Virus record (IMG/VR): IMGVR_UViG_3300032322_002298
Location: 1-40,061 of that record
Direction: 5' to 3' (one strand)
DNA length: 40,061 bases
DNA from: a virus
Below are positions 15,223-23,851 of this stretch, in pieces (positions within the stretch are counted from its first letter, which is position 1; every line of letters begins with the position of its first letter). A program made the position numbers and the translations under genes. The notes under the pieces are model-generated. The model was not told the DNA's origin. It saw nothing but the letters and a program-made list of their open reading frames with translations, and searched no databases.

Positions 15223-18200
15223 TGACTCGACGACTCCGGACAACTCCTCCCGACTGGACTTCGCTCTATGTCGGGGTCCCGTGGCGCGACCGCGGACGGG
15301 ATCGCGACGGACTCGACTGTTGGGGTCTCGTCCGTCTGGTCTACGGCGAACGGTTCGGGATCGCTCTCCCGGACCTAGGAGGGTCCTACGGCGCGTCGGA
15401 GGACGCCCCCTCCGTCTCTCGGGTCCTCGGAGAAGAAGCGGCTCCGGCGGGATCGTGGACGCGGCGAGAGGGGTCTCCGGAGGAGGTCGGCGACGTCGGC
15501 GTCTTCCGGATCCGCGGTCTCCCGGCTCACGTCGGGATCGCGGTCTCGGACCGGAAGATCCTTCACGTCGTCCGCGGCGCGAACTCCGTGGTCGAGGAGT
15601 TCGACGGTCCTCTTTGGGGACCCCGGGTCGACGGGTGGTTCCGGTTCTCCGGACCGATCGACGTCCGAACCCGGCGGTCGATCTTCGCTCCCCCTCGTCG
15701 GATCGACCTCCCGGAGGGCGCGACGGTCGAGGAGATGATCGTCGCGGGCGGACTCGACCCGCGGTCTCCCGGCGTCCGGGCGTGGATCGGCGACCGGGAG
15801 ATCGACCGCGGGCACTGGTCGACGGTTCGTCCGAAGGCAGGGCGGCGCGTGACGATCGCGGTCGTCCCCGAGGGCAGCGGGAAGGACTTCGCGAGAATCC
15901 TTCTGGTGATCGCGGTGATCGTCGCGGCGGTCTATCTCGGTCCGATGATCGCGACGGGTCTCGGATTCACGGCGACTGGCTCGGCGGCGGCGATCGCTTC
16001 GGCTATGGTCGGACTCGCGGGAACCCTCGCGGTGAACGCGCTGGTCCCTCCTCCTAAACCCGAACTCTCCGGAGCGGGCGACGGGGCGTCGACGCGATCC
16101 CCCACGATAACGGGTGCAAGGAACGAGGTTCGAGCGTACGCGCCGGTTCCCGTGATCTACGGGACTCACAGGGTCACGCCCCCGTTCGGCGCGCTCCCGT
16201 ATACCGAGGTCGTCGGAGACGACCAGTTCCTCCGGCTCCTCTTCGTCGTCGGCTACGGTCCCCTCGAACTCTCGGACTTCCGGATCGGCGAGACGTCGAT
16301 CGACGAGTTCGACGGCGTCGAGATGGAAGTTCGGAACGGCGTCGAGGGCGAGTCCCCGACGTCGATCTATCCGGGCATCGTGAACGAGGACGGCGAGTCC
16401 GTTCTCCTCCGGCAGGCGGACGGATGGGTGACGCGGACGACGAGCGGCGAGGCGGACGAGATCTCCCTCGACGTGACGTTCCCGCAGGGAGTCGCGAGGA
16501 TCGAATCGGACGGGTCGAGGACGACGACGATCGTCGCGATCGACGTCGAGTTCGCGCCGACCGGCTCGGGCGCGTGGCGGCGCGTGAACTCGGTCGACCC
16601 CTCGACGTCCCGGGAACTCGACGTCCTCTTCCGGACCCCGGAGTCGACGCGGCTCACGCAGGGAAACCGGATCGGTCGGATCAACTGGTCGGCGTCTGGC
16701 GTCTTCGCGGACCCGGCTCCGACCGAGGTCGCGTCCCGGGTCGGGACTGTCGCGGCGATGGCGTGGTCCGCGGAGGGTCTCGTCTTCATTCCGACCGAGG
16801 GCGCGTGGAGGTTCTCCATCGACACGGCGGACGCGGCGGATCTCGAAGTCGACGGTCGGATCGTCGCGACGTTCTACGGGACTCACCCGAGGACGACCGC
16901 GGCGACGTTCGGACAGTCGGGAACGATGACGTCGGAGGCGATGACTCTCCGTCGCGGCTATCACAAGTTCCGGCTCCGGGTCCAGTCGCGGACTCCGGCG
17001 ACGATGGCGGCGGCTCTGGGATGGTCGGGACCGAATGTCGCGTGGCAGGAGATCCCCTCGACGTCGATCTTCCGAAGGACGAATACGGGGTACGCTGCCG
17101 GATATATCTTCCGTCTCTTCGACAACTCGGCTTTCGGGTCGACGATCACGGTCGCGGACTCGCGGGTCGATCAAGTTCGGCGGTCCCTGTCGTGGGCAGT
17201 TCCTCGCGGTCAGTATGATCTTCGGATCCGTCGAACGACCCTCGACTCGACGGACGAACGGACGATCGACGAAGCGTATTGGACTGCGGTCCGGACGATC
17301 CGGAACGACGAACCGATCGTCGTTCGGAACCTCGCCCGAGTCGCTCTTCGGATCAAGGCAACCGATCAACTCTCCGGCGTGATCGACAACTTCAACGTCC
17401 TAGCGGCGGCGAGGATTCCCGACTGGGACGCGGAGTCGCGGACGTGGATCGAACGCACGACGTCGAACCCGGCGTCGATCTATCGGGCGATTCTCCAAGG
17501 TCCGGCGAACGTGAAACCCGTCGACGATTCGCGAGTCGCTCTCTCGACCCTCGTCGAATGGCATGAGGCGAACGCGGCGACCGGCTTCGCGGCGAACCTC
17601 GTCTTCGACTTCGCGGGCACGCTCTTCGAGCGGCTCCAACAAGTCGCGGCGGCGGGACGCGCGACGTTCGGAATGGAGGACGGGAAGTTCTCCGTCGTTC
17701 GCGACCGAGTCCAGACGACGCCGGTTCAACACTTCACCCCGCGGAACTCGCGAGGATTCAAGGGGCGACGAACTTTCCCCGACGTTCCTCACGCGCTCCG
17801 GGTCCGGTTCCTCAACGAGGAGAAGGGGTATCAGCAGGACGAACGGGTTGTGTACGACGACGACTTCGACGCGACGAACGCGACTAGGTTCGAGACGATC
17901 GAACTCTTCGGGATCACGAACCCGACTCTCGCGTGGCGGCACGGTCGATACTTCCTCGCGGTCGGACAACTCCGACCAGAGACCTACGAACTTGGCGTCG
18001 ACTTCGAGCATCTCGTCTGTCGGCGCGGCGACCTCGTCCTCGTCACGCACGACGTCCCCCTCCTCGGCTCGGCGTCGGGTCGCGTCCGGCAAGTCGTCGC
18101 GACGACGATCGGACGTCCGGCGATCGTCGAACTCGACGCGCCGGTCGAGATGGAACTCGGACGAACCTACGGGATCCGGTTCCGGAAGAAGGACGGGACG

Positions 18201-19943
18201 TTCGTCCTTCGCGAGGTCGTGAACGAGACCGGCGGCGAGACGTCGATCCTCACGTTCGCGTCTCCGATTCCCCTCGGACAACCGGCTCCCGAGGCGGGCG
18301 ACCTCTTCTCGTTCGGCGACCTCGGTCTCGACTCCCGGGAGATGATCGTCAAGTCGATATCCATGGGACCGGATCTCTCGGCGACCCTGACTCTCGTCGA
18401 TCACGCTCCGGCGGTTCATTCCGCGGATACGGGCGAGATCCCCCCGTACGAATCGGGGATCGTCCGTCCTCCGGTCTACGAAGACGGTCCCGAACCTCCG
18501 GTCGTCGACCTCGTCCGTTCGGACGATTGGGTAATGGTCCGCGCGGCGGACGGGACTCTCCTCCCGAGGGTCGTCGTCTACCTCCGGCGTCCGTCGTCGT
18601 CGACGCGACCGGCTCCTCTTTGGATTCAGGGACGATACAAGTCGACCGCGGACGGCGGCTCGTTCCGGTCGATCCCGACGACATCGGTCGACGGTCTCTC
18701 CGTGGCGTTCTTCCCGGTCGAACAAGGCGAGGAGTATTCGCTCGCGATCCGATACGTCTCGGCGATCGGGCAGGTCTCCCCGTGGACGACCGTCGTTCAC
18801 ACCGTCGAGGGACACGGCTTCCCCCCTCCGGACGTCGAGTCGTTCTCGGTCGCTCAACTCGGCGACGGGACGAGGCGGTTCGCGTGGGAACTCGGGAACC
18901 CTCCTCCCGACGTGATCGGCGTCCGGCTCCGATACCGGGAGATCACGGTCGCGGACGGAGACGGCGCGGCGTTCCAATGGGACACGATGACCGATCTTCT
19001 CGACGGCTCCGGCGTCGTCGAGGGCGCGTCCCCGACCGATCTCGCGATCCCTTCCCGGCAGGCGTTCTATCGGTTCGCGGTGAAGATGGTCGACGCGGGC
19101 GGTCTCGAATCACGGAACGCGCTCTTCGCGAACGCGCGTCTCGGTCCTCCCCCTCGCGAGTCCGTCGCGCTCGTCGAGGATCTCCGCGCGAAGGGGTGGC
19201 CCGGGACGAAGACGAACTGTTACGTCTCGAACGGCGGCGAACTCGCGGCGCGTGGTCGTCGCGACTGGTGGCGGACGTCGAGTCCGTGGTCGCTCTGGCG
19301 ATCGTGGACCGAGGACCCCTATCCGGAGATCACGTACGAACATCCCGTCGTCGATATCGGTTTTCTCCTCGACTTCTCCCCGTCGTTCGACTACTCGGTC
19401 GAGGGGAACCAACCGATCGAGATCGAGTTCCGATACTCGGAGGACGGCGAGACGTTCACCCCGTATCTCGGCGGCGATGCGTTCCGCGGGCGGACCGTCC
19501 GGGCGCGATACTTTCAGGTCCGCGCGACGGTCGGGAACGCGGGGTCCTATCCGGTCCCGACCCTGCACTCGCTCACGGTTAGCATCATTGCGCCGACGTT
19601 CGTCGAGGTCCTCGACAACCTCTCGACCCTCGGTCTCTCGTCGCGATACCGGCTCGGTCCCGGGCACTTCTTCGCGCCGATCTCCTCGACGTTCGCGTCG
19701 ATCCGAACCGTCTCGGTCTCTTTCAACGGGACTGGCGCGGGGTGGTCGTGGGAGATCATCTCGAAGAACGTCGCGACCGGACCCGAACTCAAGATCTACG
19801 ATCCGTCCGACACGGCGACGGACGCGACGGTCGACGTCACGGTTCGCGGCATCCGATCGGCGGACGGATCGACGTTCGTTCCTCCGGCGATGGCTTACCA
19901 GTTCTTCGAGAAGCGGAACGCGGTCCTCGTCGCGACGATCTAA
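15222..19943 (+). CDS. Tail tip fusion: NlpC/P60 peptidase + gpI-like + gpJ-like host specificity protein with PA14-like insert
   Basis: This 1573-residue protein merges genes that are separate in lambda (K, I, J). Residues 10-145 are an NlpC/P60 cysteine peptidase: DGLDCWGLV (Cys33), LPAHVGIAV (His103), ILHVV (His115). Residues 155-220 look like the ubiquitin-like gpI domain (IDLPEGATVEEMIVAGGLDPRSPGVRAWIGDREIDRGHW), followed by two hydrophobic stretches (225-245, 252-275) ending NALVPPPKP, the usual transition to J. The J part opens RAYAPVPVIYGTHRVTPPFGALPYTEV and LRLLFVVGYGPLELSDFRIGETSI. Residues about 515-615 resemble a PA14 carbohydrate-binding module (EGAWRFSIDTADAADLEVDGRIVAT, RGYHKFRLRV). 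Later residues hold tip and Fn3-like domains. It would degrade peptidoglycan locally and bind the receptor. Confidence 0.92.
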   Translation: MTRRLRTTPPDWTSLYVGVPWRDRGRDRDGLDCWGLVRLVYGERFGIALPDLGGSYGASEDAPSVSRVLGEEAAPAGSWTRREGSPEEVGDVGVFRIRGLPAHVGIAVSDRKILHVVRGANSVVEEFDGPLWGPRVDGWFRFSGPIDVRTRRSIFAPPRRIDLPEGATVEEMIVAGGLDPRSPGVRAWIGDREIDRGHWSTVRPKAGRRVTIAVVPEGSGKDFARILLVIAVIVAAVYLGPMIATGLGFTATGSAAAIASAMVGLAGTLAVNALVPPPKPELSGAGDGASTRSPTITGARNEVRAYAPVPVIYGTHRVTPPFGALPYTEVVGDDQFLRLLFVVGYGPLELSDFRIGETSIDEFDGVEMEVRNGVEGESPTSIYPGIVNEDGESVLLRQADGWVTRTTSGEADEISLDVTFPQGVARIESDGSRTTTIVAIDVEFAPTGSGAWRRVNSVDPSTSRELDVLFRTPESTRLTQGNRIGRINWSASGVFADPAPTEVASRVGTVAAMAWSAEGLVFIPTEGAWRFSIDTADAADLEVDGRIVATFYGTHPRTTAATFGQSGTMTSEAMTLRRGYHKFRLRVQSRTPATMAAALGWSGPNVAWQEIPSTSIFRRTNTGYAAGYIFRLFDNSAFGSTITVADSRVDQVRRSLSWAVPRGQYDLRIRRTTLDSTDERTIDEAYWTAVRTIRNDEPIVVRNLARVALRIKATDQLSGVIDNFNVLAAARIPDWDAESRTWIERTTSNPASIYRAILQGPANVKPVDDSRVALSTLVEWHEANAATGFAANLVFDFAGTLFERLQQVAAAGRATFGMEDGKFSVVRDRVQTTPVQHFTPRNSRGFKGRRTFPDVPHALRVRFLNEEKGYQQDERVVYDDDFDATNATRFETIELFGITNPTLAWRHGRYFLAVGQLRPETYELGVDFEHLVCRRGDLVLVTHDVPLLGSASGRVRQVVATTIGRPAIVELDAPVEMELGRTYGIRFRKKDGTFVLREVVNETGGETSILTFASPIPLGQPAPEAGDLFSFGDLGLDSREMIVKSISMGPDLSATLTLVDHAPAVHSADTGEIPPYESGIVRPPVYEDGPEPPVVDLVRSDDWVMVRAADGTLLPRVVVYLRRPSSSTRPAPLWIQGRYKSTADGGSFRSIPTTSVDGLSVAFFPVEQGEEYSLAIRYVSAIGQVSPWTTVVHTVEGHGFPPPDVESFSVAQLGDGTRRFAWELGNPPPDVIGVRLRYREITVADGDGAAFQWDTMTDLLDGSGVVEGASPTDLAIPSRQAFYRFAVKMVDAGGLESRNALFANARLGPPPRESVALVEDLRAKGWPGTKTNCYVSNGGELAARGRRDWWRTSSPWSLWRSWTEDPYPEITYEHPVVDIGFLLDFSPSFDYSVEGNQPIEIEFRYSEDGETFTPYLGGDAFRGRTVRARYFQVRATVGNAGSYPVPTLHSLTVSIIAPTFVEVLDNLSTLGLSSRYRLGPGHFFAPISSTFASIRTVSVSFNGTGAGWSWEIISKNVATGPELKIYDPSDTATDATVDVTVRGIRSADGSTFVPPAMAYQFFEKRNAVLVATI

Positions 19944-19956
19944 AGGAGTCCCCGGA

Positions 19957-20667
19957 ATGGCTTTGACAGTCCTCGACGGAAACCTCGTCTCTCGAACCCT
20001 CAAGACCTCGACCTCCGGGTCGGACCTCGTTCCTCATCACAACGTCGACTCCGTCTCGGGCACGGTCGCGGCGACTCAGTCCGGCGGGTGGTCCGTGACG
20101 ATCACGGGTACTGTCCCCGCGGTGACTCCGGGGACCGGCTCGACGAACCTCGGCAAGGCGGACGACGTGGCGCACACGACCGGCGACGTCGGCGTGATGG
20201 CTCTCGCGGTCCGGAACGACTCGGGCGCGGTCCTCGCGGGAACTACCGGCGACTACGTTCCGATCGCGACGGACGCGGGCGGCAACGTCCGGGCGGTCTC
20301 GCTCACGAACGGCGACGGGATCGTCGTCGGCGGCTCGTCTCTCGTCGTGAAGAACAAGGGAGACTTCGTCGCGTCTGGCGCGACCGACACGGTCGTCGTC
20401 GCGGCGGTCACGTCGAAGAAGATCCGGGTCCTCGCGGTCGCGGTGATGGGCACGGAGAAGACGCACAAGTTCGATATGGCGTTTCGGACGAAACCCGCGG
20501 GCGCGGGAACGAAGATCTCCGCGTCGATCAACGGACAGGAACGCGGGAACGTCGTCCTCCCGTTCAACCCCTACGGGTGGTTCGAGACGAACGCGGGCGA
20601 GGGACTCTCCGTCTCGACCGGCTCGGACTCCGGCGTCGATATCCAACTTTCCTATATGGAGGTCTGA
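19957..20667 (+). CDS. Tail-tip associated beta-rich protein, probable fibre component
   Basis: This 236-residue protein begins at ATG 19957 after TAAAGGAGTCCCCGGA. The upstream open frame shadows the tip gene. It is Thr/Ser/Gly/Val-rich, with repeated beta segments (DVGVMALAVRNDSGAVLAGTTGDYVPIATDAGGNVRAV, DTVVVAAVTSKKIRVLAVAVMGTEKTHKFDMAF, NVVLPFNPYGWFETNAGEGLSVS). DVGVMALAVRND and DYxPIxTDxxG recur in phage structural proteins downstream of tip genes. The C-terminal half (SKKIRVLAVAVMG... PYGWFETNAGEGLSV) looks like a small jelly-roll. Likely virion-associated; precise role unknown. Confidence 0.82.
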   Translation: MALTVLDGNLVSRTLKTSTSGSDLVPHHNVDSVSGTVAATQSGGWSVTITGTVPAVTPGTGSTNLGKADDVAHTTGDVGVMALAVRNDSGAVLAGTTGDYVPIATDAGGNVRAVSLTNGDGIVVGGSSLVVKNKGDFVASGATDTVVVAAVTSKKIRVLAVAVMGTEKTHKFDMAFRTKPAGAGTKISASINGQERGNVVLPFNPYGWFETNAGEGLSVSTGSDSGVDIQLSYMEV

Positions 20668-20670
20668 TTC

Positions 20671-21450
20671 ATGGCGTGGCCGAACTCCCCGACGTTCGTC
20701 AAGACGAACCTCGACTCCCCGACTGACGATCCCTCCCTCGCGAGGGTCGACCTCTACAACGCGCTCACGGACCTAGAAAACGTCGTCGCGGGACGCGATC
20801 AGGCGTCGGGCGTGGCTCCCCTCGACTCGACGTCGAAGGTCCCTCTCGCGAACCTCCCGGTCCTTCCGATCGCGAACGGGATCGCGTCGTGGCAGACGTC
20901 CGGGACGTTCTCTTGGACGATTCCCGCGGGCGTGACGCGGCTCGTCGTCGAGTGTTGGGGCGGCGGCGGCGGCGGCGGATACTCGTCGTCCTCGACCCAT
21001 CACGGCGGCGGCGGCGGCGCGGGCGGCGGCGCGATCAAGGTCTGGACGGTCTCTCCCGGCGCGACCGTGACGATCGTCGTCGGCGCGGGCGGACAGGGAG
21101 GACTCGGTCCGACTGACTCGAACGGCGGAACGGGCGGGACGTCGACGGTCACGATCGGGGCGACGTCGATCACGGGGATCGGCGGCGCGGGCGGGGAGGG
21201 CGGCGGCTCCCGGTTCGGCGGCTACGGCGGAACGGCGACCGGCGGCGACGTCCTCCTCGAAGGCGGGACGGCGATGACGGGTCTCCCCGGCGTCGGGATG
21301 GGCGGCATCGGCGGAACGAACGCGCGGTCGGGACAGGCCCCCGGGCAAGGGTCCGGATGGGGATTCGGCGGCGGCGGCTACGGCTCCGGCGTGAACGGAC
21401 CGAACCCGGCGATCGCGGGCAAGGCGGGCGGCGTCCTCGTCACCTACTGA
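20671..21450 (+). CDS. Glycine-rich tail fibre / adhesin protein
   Basis: This 259-residue protein has an N-terminal attachment part (residues 1-70, PNSPTFVKTNLDSPTDDPSLARVDLYNALTDLENVV, typical of tail fibre linkers) and a C-terminal glycine-rich domain from about residue 75 (FSWTIPAGVTRLVVECWGGGGGGG... ending AGKAGGVLVTY). That pattern, W/F-x-VPxGVTxxxVxxxGGGGGGG with many poly-Gly turns, is the phage glycine-rich domain seen in receptor-binding proteins. Its stop overlaps by 7 bp the stop of the convergent gene 21444-21878. Confidence 0.88.
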   Translation: MAWPNSPTFVKTNLDSPTDDPSLARVDLYNALTDLENVVAGRDQASGVAPLDSTSKVPLANLPVLPIANGIASWQTSGTFSWTIPAGVTRLVVECWGGGGGGGYSSSSTHHGGGGGAGGGAIKVWTVSPGATVTIVVGAGGQGGLGPTDSNGGTGGTSTVTIGATSITGIGGAGGEGGGSRFGGYGGTATGGDVLLEGGTAMTGLPGVGMGGIGGTNARSGQAPGQGSGWGFGGGGYGSGVNGPNPAIAGKAGGVLVTY

Positions 21451-21878
21451 CCCGGGGCGCGGGCGGGGATCACCCCGACTTCGCGATAGACTCGAAGGCG
21501 TTCGTCGGCACGAACAACGCTCTCGCGATTCTCGCGGTCGTTCGATTCGAGGGAGTCGAGACGTCGAGTCACGAACTCGTCTGTCTGTTGTAGCGGGCGA
21601 ACCCACGACGACCCGATCGCGCCGACGACGGCGATCAGGGCGGAGGTCCCGGCGATCACCCAACCCCAGTTCGTTCGACCCGACGTTCCAAGGTCGCGAC
21701 GGATCTCGGCGAACCCTCCCATGACGTTCGAGGAGAGACGGTCGACCGAACCCTTCACGGATTCGAGTTCGTTCGAGAGACTCCGGACTCCGACTTCGAG
21801 GGCGGCGACCCGGGGAGAGAGGCGAGAGTCCTCGGAGCGGGACTCAGAAGGACCGGGAACGATCGGCGACGTCGACAC
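21444..21878 (-). CDS. Membrane protein with coiled coil; candidate holin or inner-membrane lysis protein
   Basis: The 144-residue protein has an acidic/Ser-rich start, a heptad region at residues 22-60 (RVAALEVGVRSLSNELESVKGSVDRLSSNV), one hydrophobic segment at about 72-93 (WGWVIAGTSALIAVVGAIGSSWV) and a charged helical tail (TDEFVTRRLDSLESNDRENRESVVRADERLRV). This coiled coil-TM-helix layout is reminiscent of XhlA-type holin accessory proteins and some inner-membrane spanins, but I find no decisive family motif. It follows the lipoprotein gene by 13 bp, so the two are co-expressed. Its 3' end overlaps the rightward fibre gene tail to tail. Confidence 0.8.
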   Translation of the reverse strand: MSTSPIVPGPSESRSEDSRLSPRVAALEVGVRSLSNELESVKGSVDRLSSNVMGGFAEIRRDLGTSGRTNWGWVIAGTSALIAVVGAIGSSWVRPLQQTDEFVTRRLDSLESNDRENRESVVRADERLRVYREVGVIPARAPGQ

Positions 21879-21891
21879 GGGCGGCGGCTCC

Positions 21892-22566
21892 TCAGATGAT
21901 CTTCTTGACGTTCCGGGTCTGCGCGTCGTCGACGGCGGACTTCCCGACCGGCGTTTGGATTGTGTCGAGGACCTTCGAGTTCGTCGCGATCGCTTCGCGG
22001 ACCGCGGGCGAGATCGTCGCGAGGGCGTCGATCGACGCGACGATCCGGTCGATCGCGACGGTCTTCGTCGAGACCTCCTGTTCGAGGACTGACTTCGCGC
22101 GGGCGAGTCGCGAGGCGCGATAGGCGATCCCGGCGAGGACCGGGGCGAGGGTCGCGGCTCCCGGGAAGATCATCCCGACGAGACCTCCGATCTCGGCTCC
22201 GTGGTTTGGCGCGGCGAGGATCTCGTCCGTCCGGGCGAGGACGTCTCCGAGTTCGGTCGACCGGGCGCGGGCGTCGTCGATCGCGGCGCGGAGGTCGGCG
22301 ATCCGGGCGGTCGTCTCGCGGATCGTCACGTCGACGGCGGCGCGGTCGGGACTGGTCGGGTCGAGACGATCGGCGAGGGCGGCGAGACGGTTCTTCTCGG
22401 AGACGAGGTCGGCGACGGCTTCGTCCGTCCGGCGGACTGTGGAGTCGAGGACCTCCTTCTCGCGGGCGACCTCTCGTCGACGGGCGTCGATCGACTCGGT
22501 CGTCTCGCAACCGGCGAGGGACACGGCGAGGAGGAGGGCGGCGAGGAACGGAAGGAAGGGTCTCAC
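21892..22566 (-). CDS. Lipoprotein with long coiled coil; candidate outer-membrane spanin
   Basis: The start is GTG at 22566-22564, preceded by GGAG with suitable spacing; the open frame upstream lacks an appropriate signal. The 224-residue product opens with a lipoprotein signal peptide RPFLPFLAALLLAVSLAGC (lipobox LAGC, Cys20). It then has charged heptads over residues 25-110 (RRREVAREKEVLDSTVRRTDEAVADLVSEKNRLAALADRL...), a hydrophobic Gly/Ala patch at about 128-155 (GLVGMIFPGAATLAPVLAGIAYRAS) and another helix. After export the Cys would be acylated. With the adjacent membrane protein it could form an envelope-spanning lysis pair. The gene starts downstream of the terminator at 22664-22689. 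Confidence 0.85.
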   Translation of the reverse strand: MRPFLPFLAALLLAVSLAGCETTESIDARRREVAREKEVLDSTVRRTDEAVADLVSEKNRLAALADRLDPTSPDRAAVDVTIRETTARIADLRAAIDDARARSTELGDVLARTDEILAAPNHGAEIGGLVGMIFPGAATLAPVLAGIAYRASRLARAKSVLEQEVSTKTVAIDRIVASIDALATISPAVREAIATNSKVLDTIQTPVGKSAVDDAQTRNVKKII

Positions 22567-22650
22567 GGCGGCGGCTCCGGGTCGAGGTCGAGGATCCCCT
22601 CCCGGGGACCGTCGTCCTCCGGGAGGGGCGAAGAGGGAGTACGCAGCAGG

Positions 22651-22689
22651 GTAGGAAACAAGAGACCCCGGGGAGAGGTCCCCGGGGTC
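22651..22689 (-). terminator. Intrinsic terminator for leftward transcription
   Basis: GACCCCGGGG (22664-22673) and CCCCGGGGTC (22680-22689) form a perfect 10-bp stem with a 6-base loop. On the minus strand it is followed by TCTTGTTTCC, moderately U-rich. It lies 27 bp downstream of the stop of gene 22716-23105 and before the lipoprotein gene, so it separates early leftward genes from the candidate lysis pair. Confidence 0.75.
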
Positions 22690-22715
22690 GCGGCGGTCGT
22701 CGTCGTCTCGACCGA

Positions 22716-23105
22716 TCATCCGACGCAGAACCGAACTCCGTCGACGATCATCGTCTTCGGGCGGTGGCTGTAGTATGCGTCGGGATTGAAGACGTCGTGA
22801 AACCCGGCGCGACAGAGGTCGGCGTCGATCCGGCGACCCTTCGAGTTCGGAGATCCCGACGTCGTCCGGAACTCGTCGCGGCTCAGAGTGTCGCAGATCT
22901 CGGAGGCGGCTTCCTTCTCCGCGGCGAGGGTCTCGACGGTCGGGACGTCGACGACGCGGATCATCGACTGGAGGAGGGTCGTCCATTCCTCGGCGGACTC
23001 GCGATCGTCGGCGTCGATGCACAGGTCGACTTGGTCGAGGACGTCGTCGATCCGTTCGGCGAGGAGGGCGATCGTGTCGGAGTGGAGGCGGGTCGCGGTC
23101 TTCAT
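22716..23105 (-). CDS. Unknown early protein (129 aa)
   Basis: I do not recognise a family. The soluble 129-residue product has a helical N-terminal half (TATRLHSDTIALLAERIDDVLDQVDLCIDADDRESAEEWTTLLQSMIRVV) and a C-terminal half rich in Arg, Asp and aromatic residues (RIDADLCRAGFHDVFNPDAYYSHRPKTMIVDGVRFCVG). The leader carries CTCTCTCGAAGGAAGGAACGAACG before ATG, the same sequence style as the rightward early genes. Expressed from the divergent region, then ended by the terminator at 22664-22689. Confidence 0.75.
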   Translation of the reverse strand: MKTATRLHSDTIALLAERIDDVLDQVDLCIDADDRESAEEWTTLLQSMIRVVDVPTVETLAAEKEAASEICDTLSRDEFRTTSGSPNSKGRRIDADLCRAGFHDVFNPDAYYSHRPKTMIVDGVRFCVG

Positions 23106-23162
23106 CGTTCGTTCCTTCCTTCGAGAGAGGCGGAGGGGACGACGTTCGTCCCCGGGGAAGAC

Positions 23163-23188
23163 GACCGGGGAGATCTCTCTCCCCGGTC
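23163..23188 (-). promoter_or_regulatory. GNRA-capped intergenic hairpin (leftward mRNA)
   Basis: Read leftward, GACCGGGGAGA-GAGA-TCTCCCCGGTC gives an 11-bp perfect stem with a GAGA (GNRA) tetraloop, starting 17 bases after the stop of gene 23206-23679. No U-tract follows. It matches in position and loop type the hairpins on the rightward early transcripts. Confidence 0.65.
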
Positions 23189-23205
23189 GCGGAGTTCGGT
23201 TCGGA

Positions 23206-23679
23206 TCAGTCCATCACGTTTGCGTCGGCGAGATCGGCGATCTTCGCACGGATCGACCGAATCATCGCGTTGTCGGCGTACAGGGTGAACGAGACGTCGA
23301 GGGTCTCGACGGTGACGATCTGAGTGCTGCGACCGTACACCGAGATGATGAAGTCGATCGACCCGACCTCTTCGATGAAGTCGCGGAGGGTCATCTTCTT
23401 CGACCGGCGACCCTGATCGAACTTCGCGAGACCGAAGAGGTCGAGACCGTATCCGACTTGGTAACCGGTCGAGATCTCGCAACCGGCGTCGATCGCGGCG
23501 TTCGCGGAGGCGAGGTTCGTCAGACCGGTCGTCGTCTCGGCGATCGTCCTCGGTCCCTCCCCACCGTACCGGTTCTTCTCGAAGGCGGCGATGCAGGTCT
23601 CGACGCCATACTTCTGGAGGGCGCGAAGGCAGCGGGGAGAGAGGAGGTTCGAGTCGAGGGTCTTAGCGGCGAGGTTCAT
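23206..23679 (-). CDS. Unknown early protein, paralogue of 24285-24797 (157 aa)
   Basis: Family not recognised. The N-terminus LSPRCLRALQKYGVETCIAAFEKNR aligns with LSPKTRRAVKKFGVATCVAAWKTFD of the rightward gene at 24285, sharing LSP, RA, KxGVxTCxAA. A middle part rich in Gly/Ala/Thr (GPRTIAETTTGLTNLASANAAIDAGCEISTGYQVGYGLDLFG) and a C-terminal alpha/beta region (SIDFIISVYGRSTQIVTVETLDVSFTLYADNAMIRSIRAKIADLADANVMD) follow. It is the first gene on the leftward early transcript, with GAAGGAGACCTCCG before the ATG. The divergence of paralogues from one promoter region suggests a duplicated early host-takeover gene; function is unknown. Confidence 0.78.
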   Translation of the reverse strand: MNLAAKTLDSNLLSPRCLRALQKYGVETCIAAFEKNRYGGEGPRTIAETTTGLTNLASANAAIDAGCEISTGYQVGYGLDLFGLAKFDQGRRSKKMTLRDFIEEVGSIDFIISVYGRSTQIVTVETLDVSFTLYADNAMIRSIRAKIADLADANVMD

Positions 23680-23711
23680 CGGAGGTCTCCTTCGTTCGTG
23701 GTTCTCGTCGG

Positions 23712-23764
23712 CGAGACGTTCTCGCTGACGGGACTATCATCGGCGATCGGCGTCGACTTGTCCA
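23712..23764 (-). promoter_or_regulatory. Leftward early promoter with operator-like palindrome
   Basis: On the minus strand TGGACA (23764-23759) is followed after 17 bp by GATGAT (23741-23736), then AGTCCCGTCAGCGAGAACGTCTCG. The last part includes GCGAGA-N3-TCTCGC (23711-23725), a 6-bp-arm inverted repeat just downstream of the expected start site. The block from CCGAAGGACTGGACA to the inverted repeat is closely matched by the rightward promoter at 23852-23905. Confidence 0.75.
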
Positions 23765-23851
23765 GTCCTTCGGAGACGAATCCGCAAAAAAGATCGACCC
23801 CCCCCCTCCGTTCGGGATTCATTCTTTGCGTGCGGAATCGTTCCGAAGGAC

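Noticed and set aside
15375-17369. Long minus-strand open frame of 664 codons (and similar long shadows elsewhere)
   Set aside because: Arg/Asp-rich composition is what high-GC antisense frames give; it lies under the tail tip gene and has no recognisable motif.
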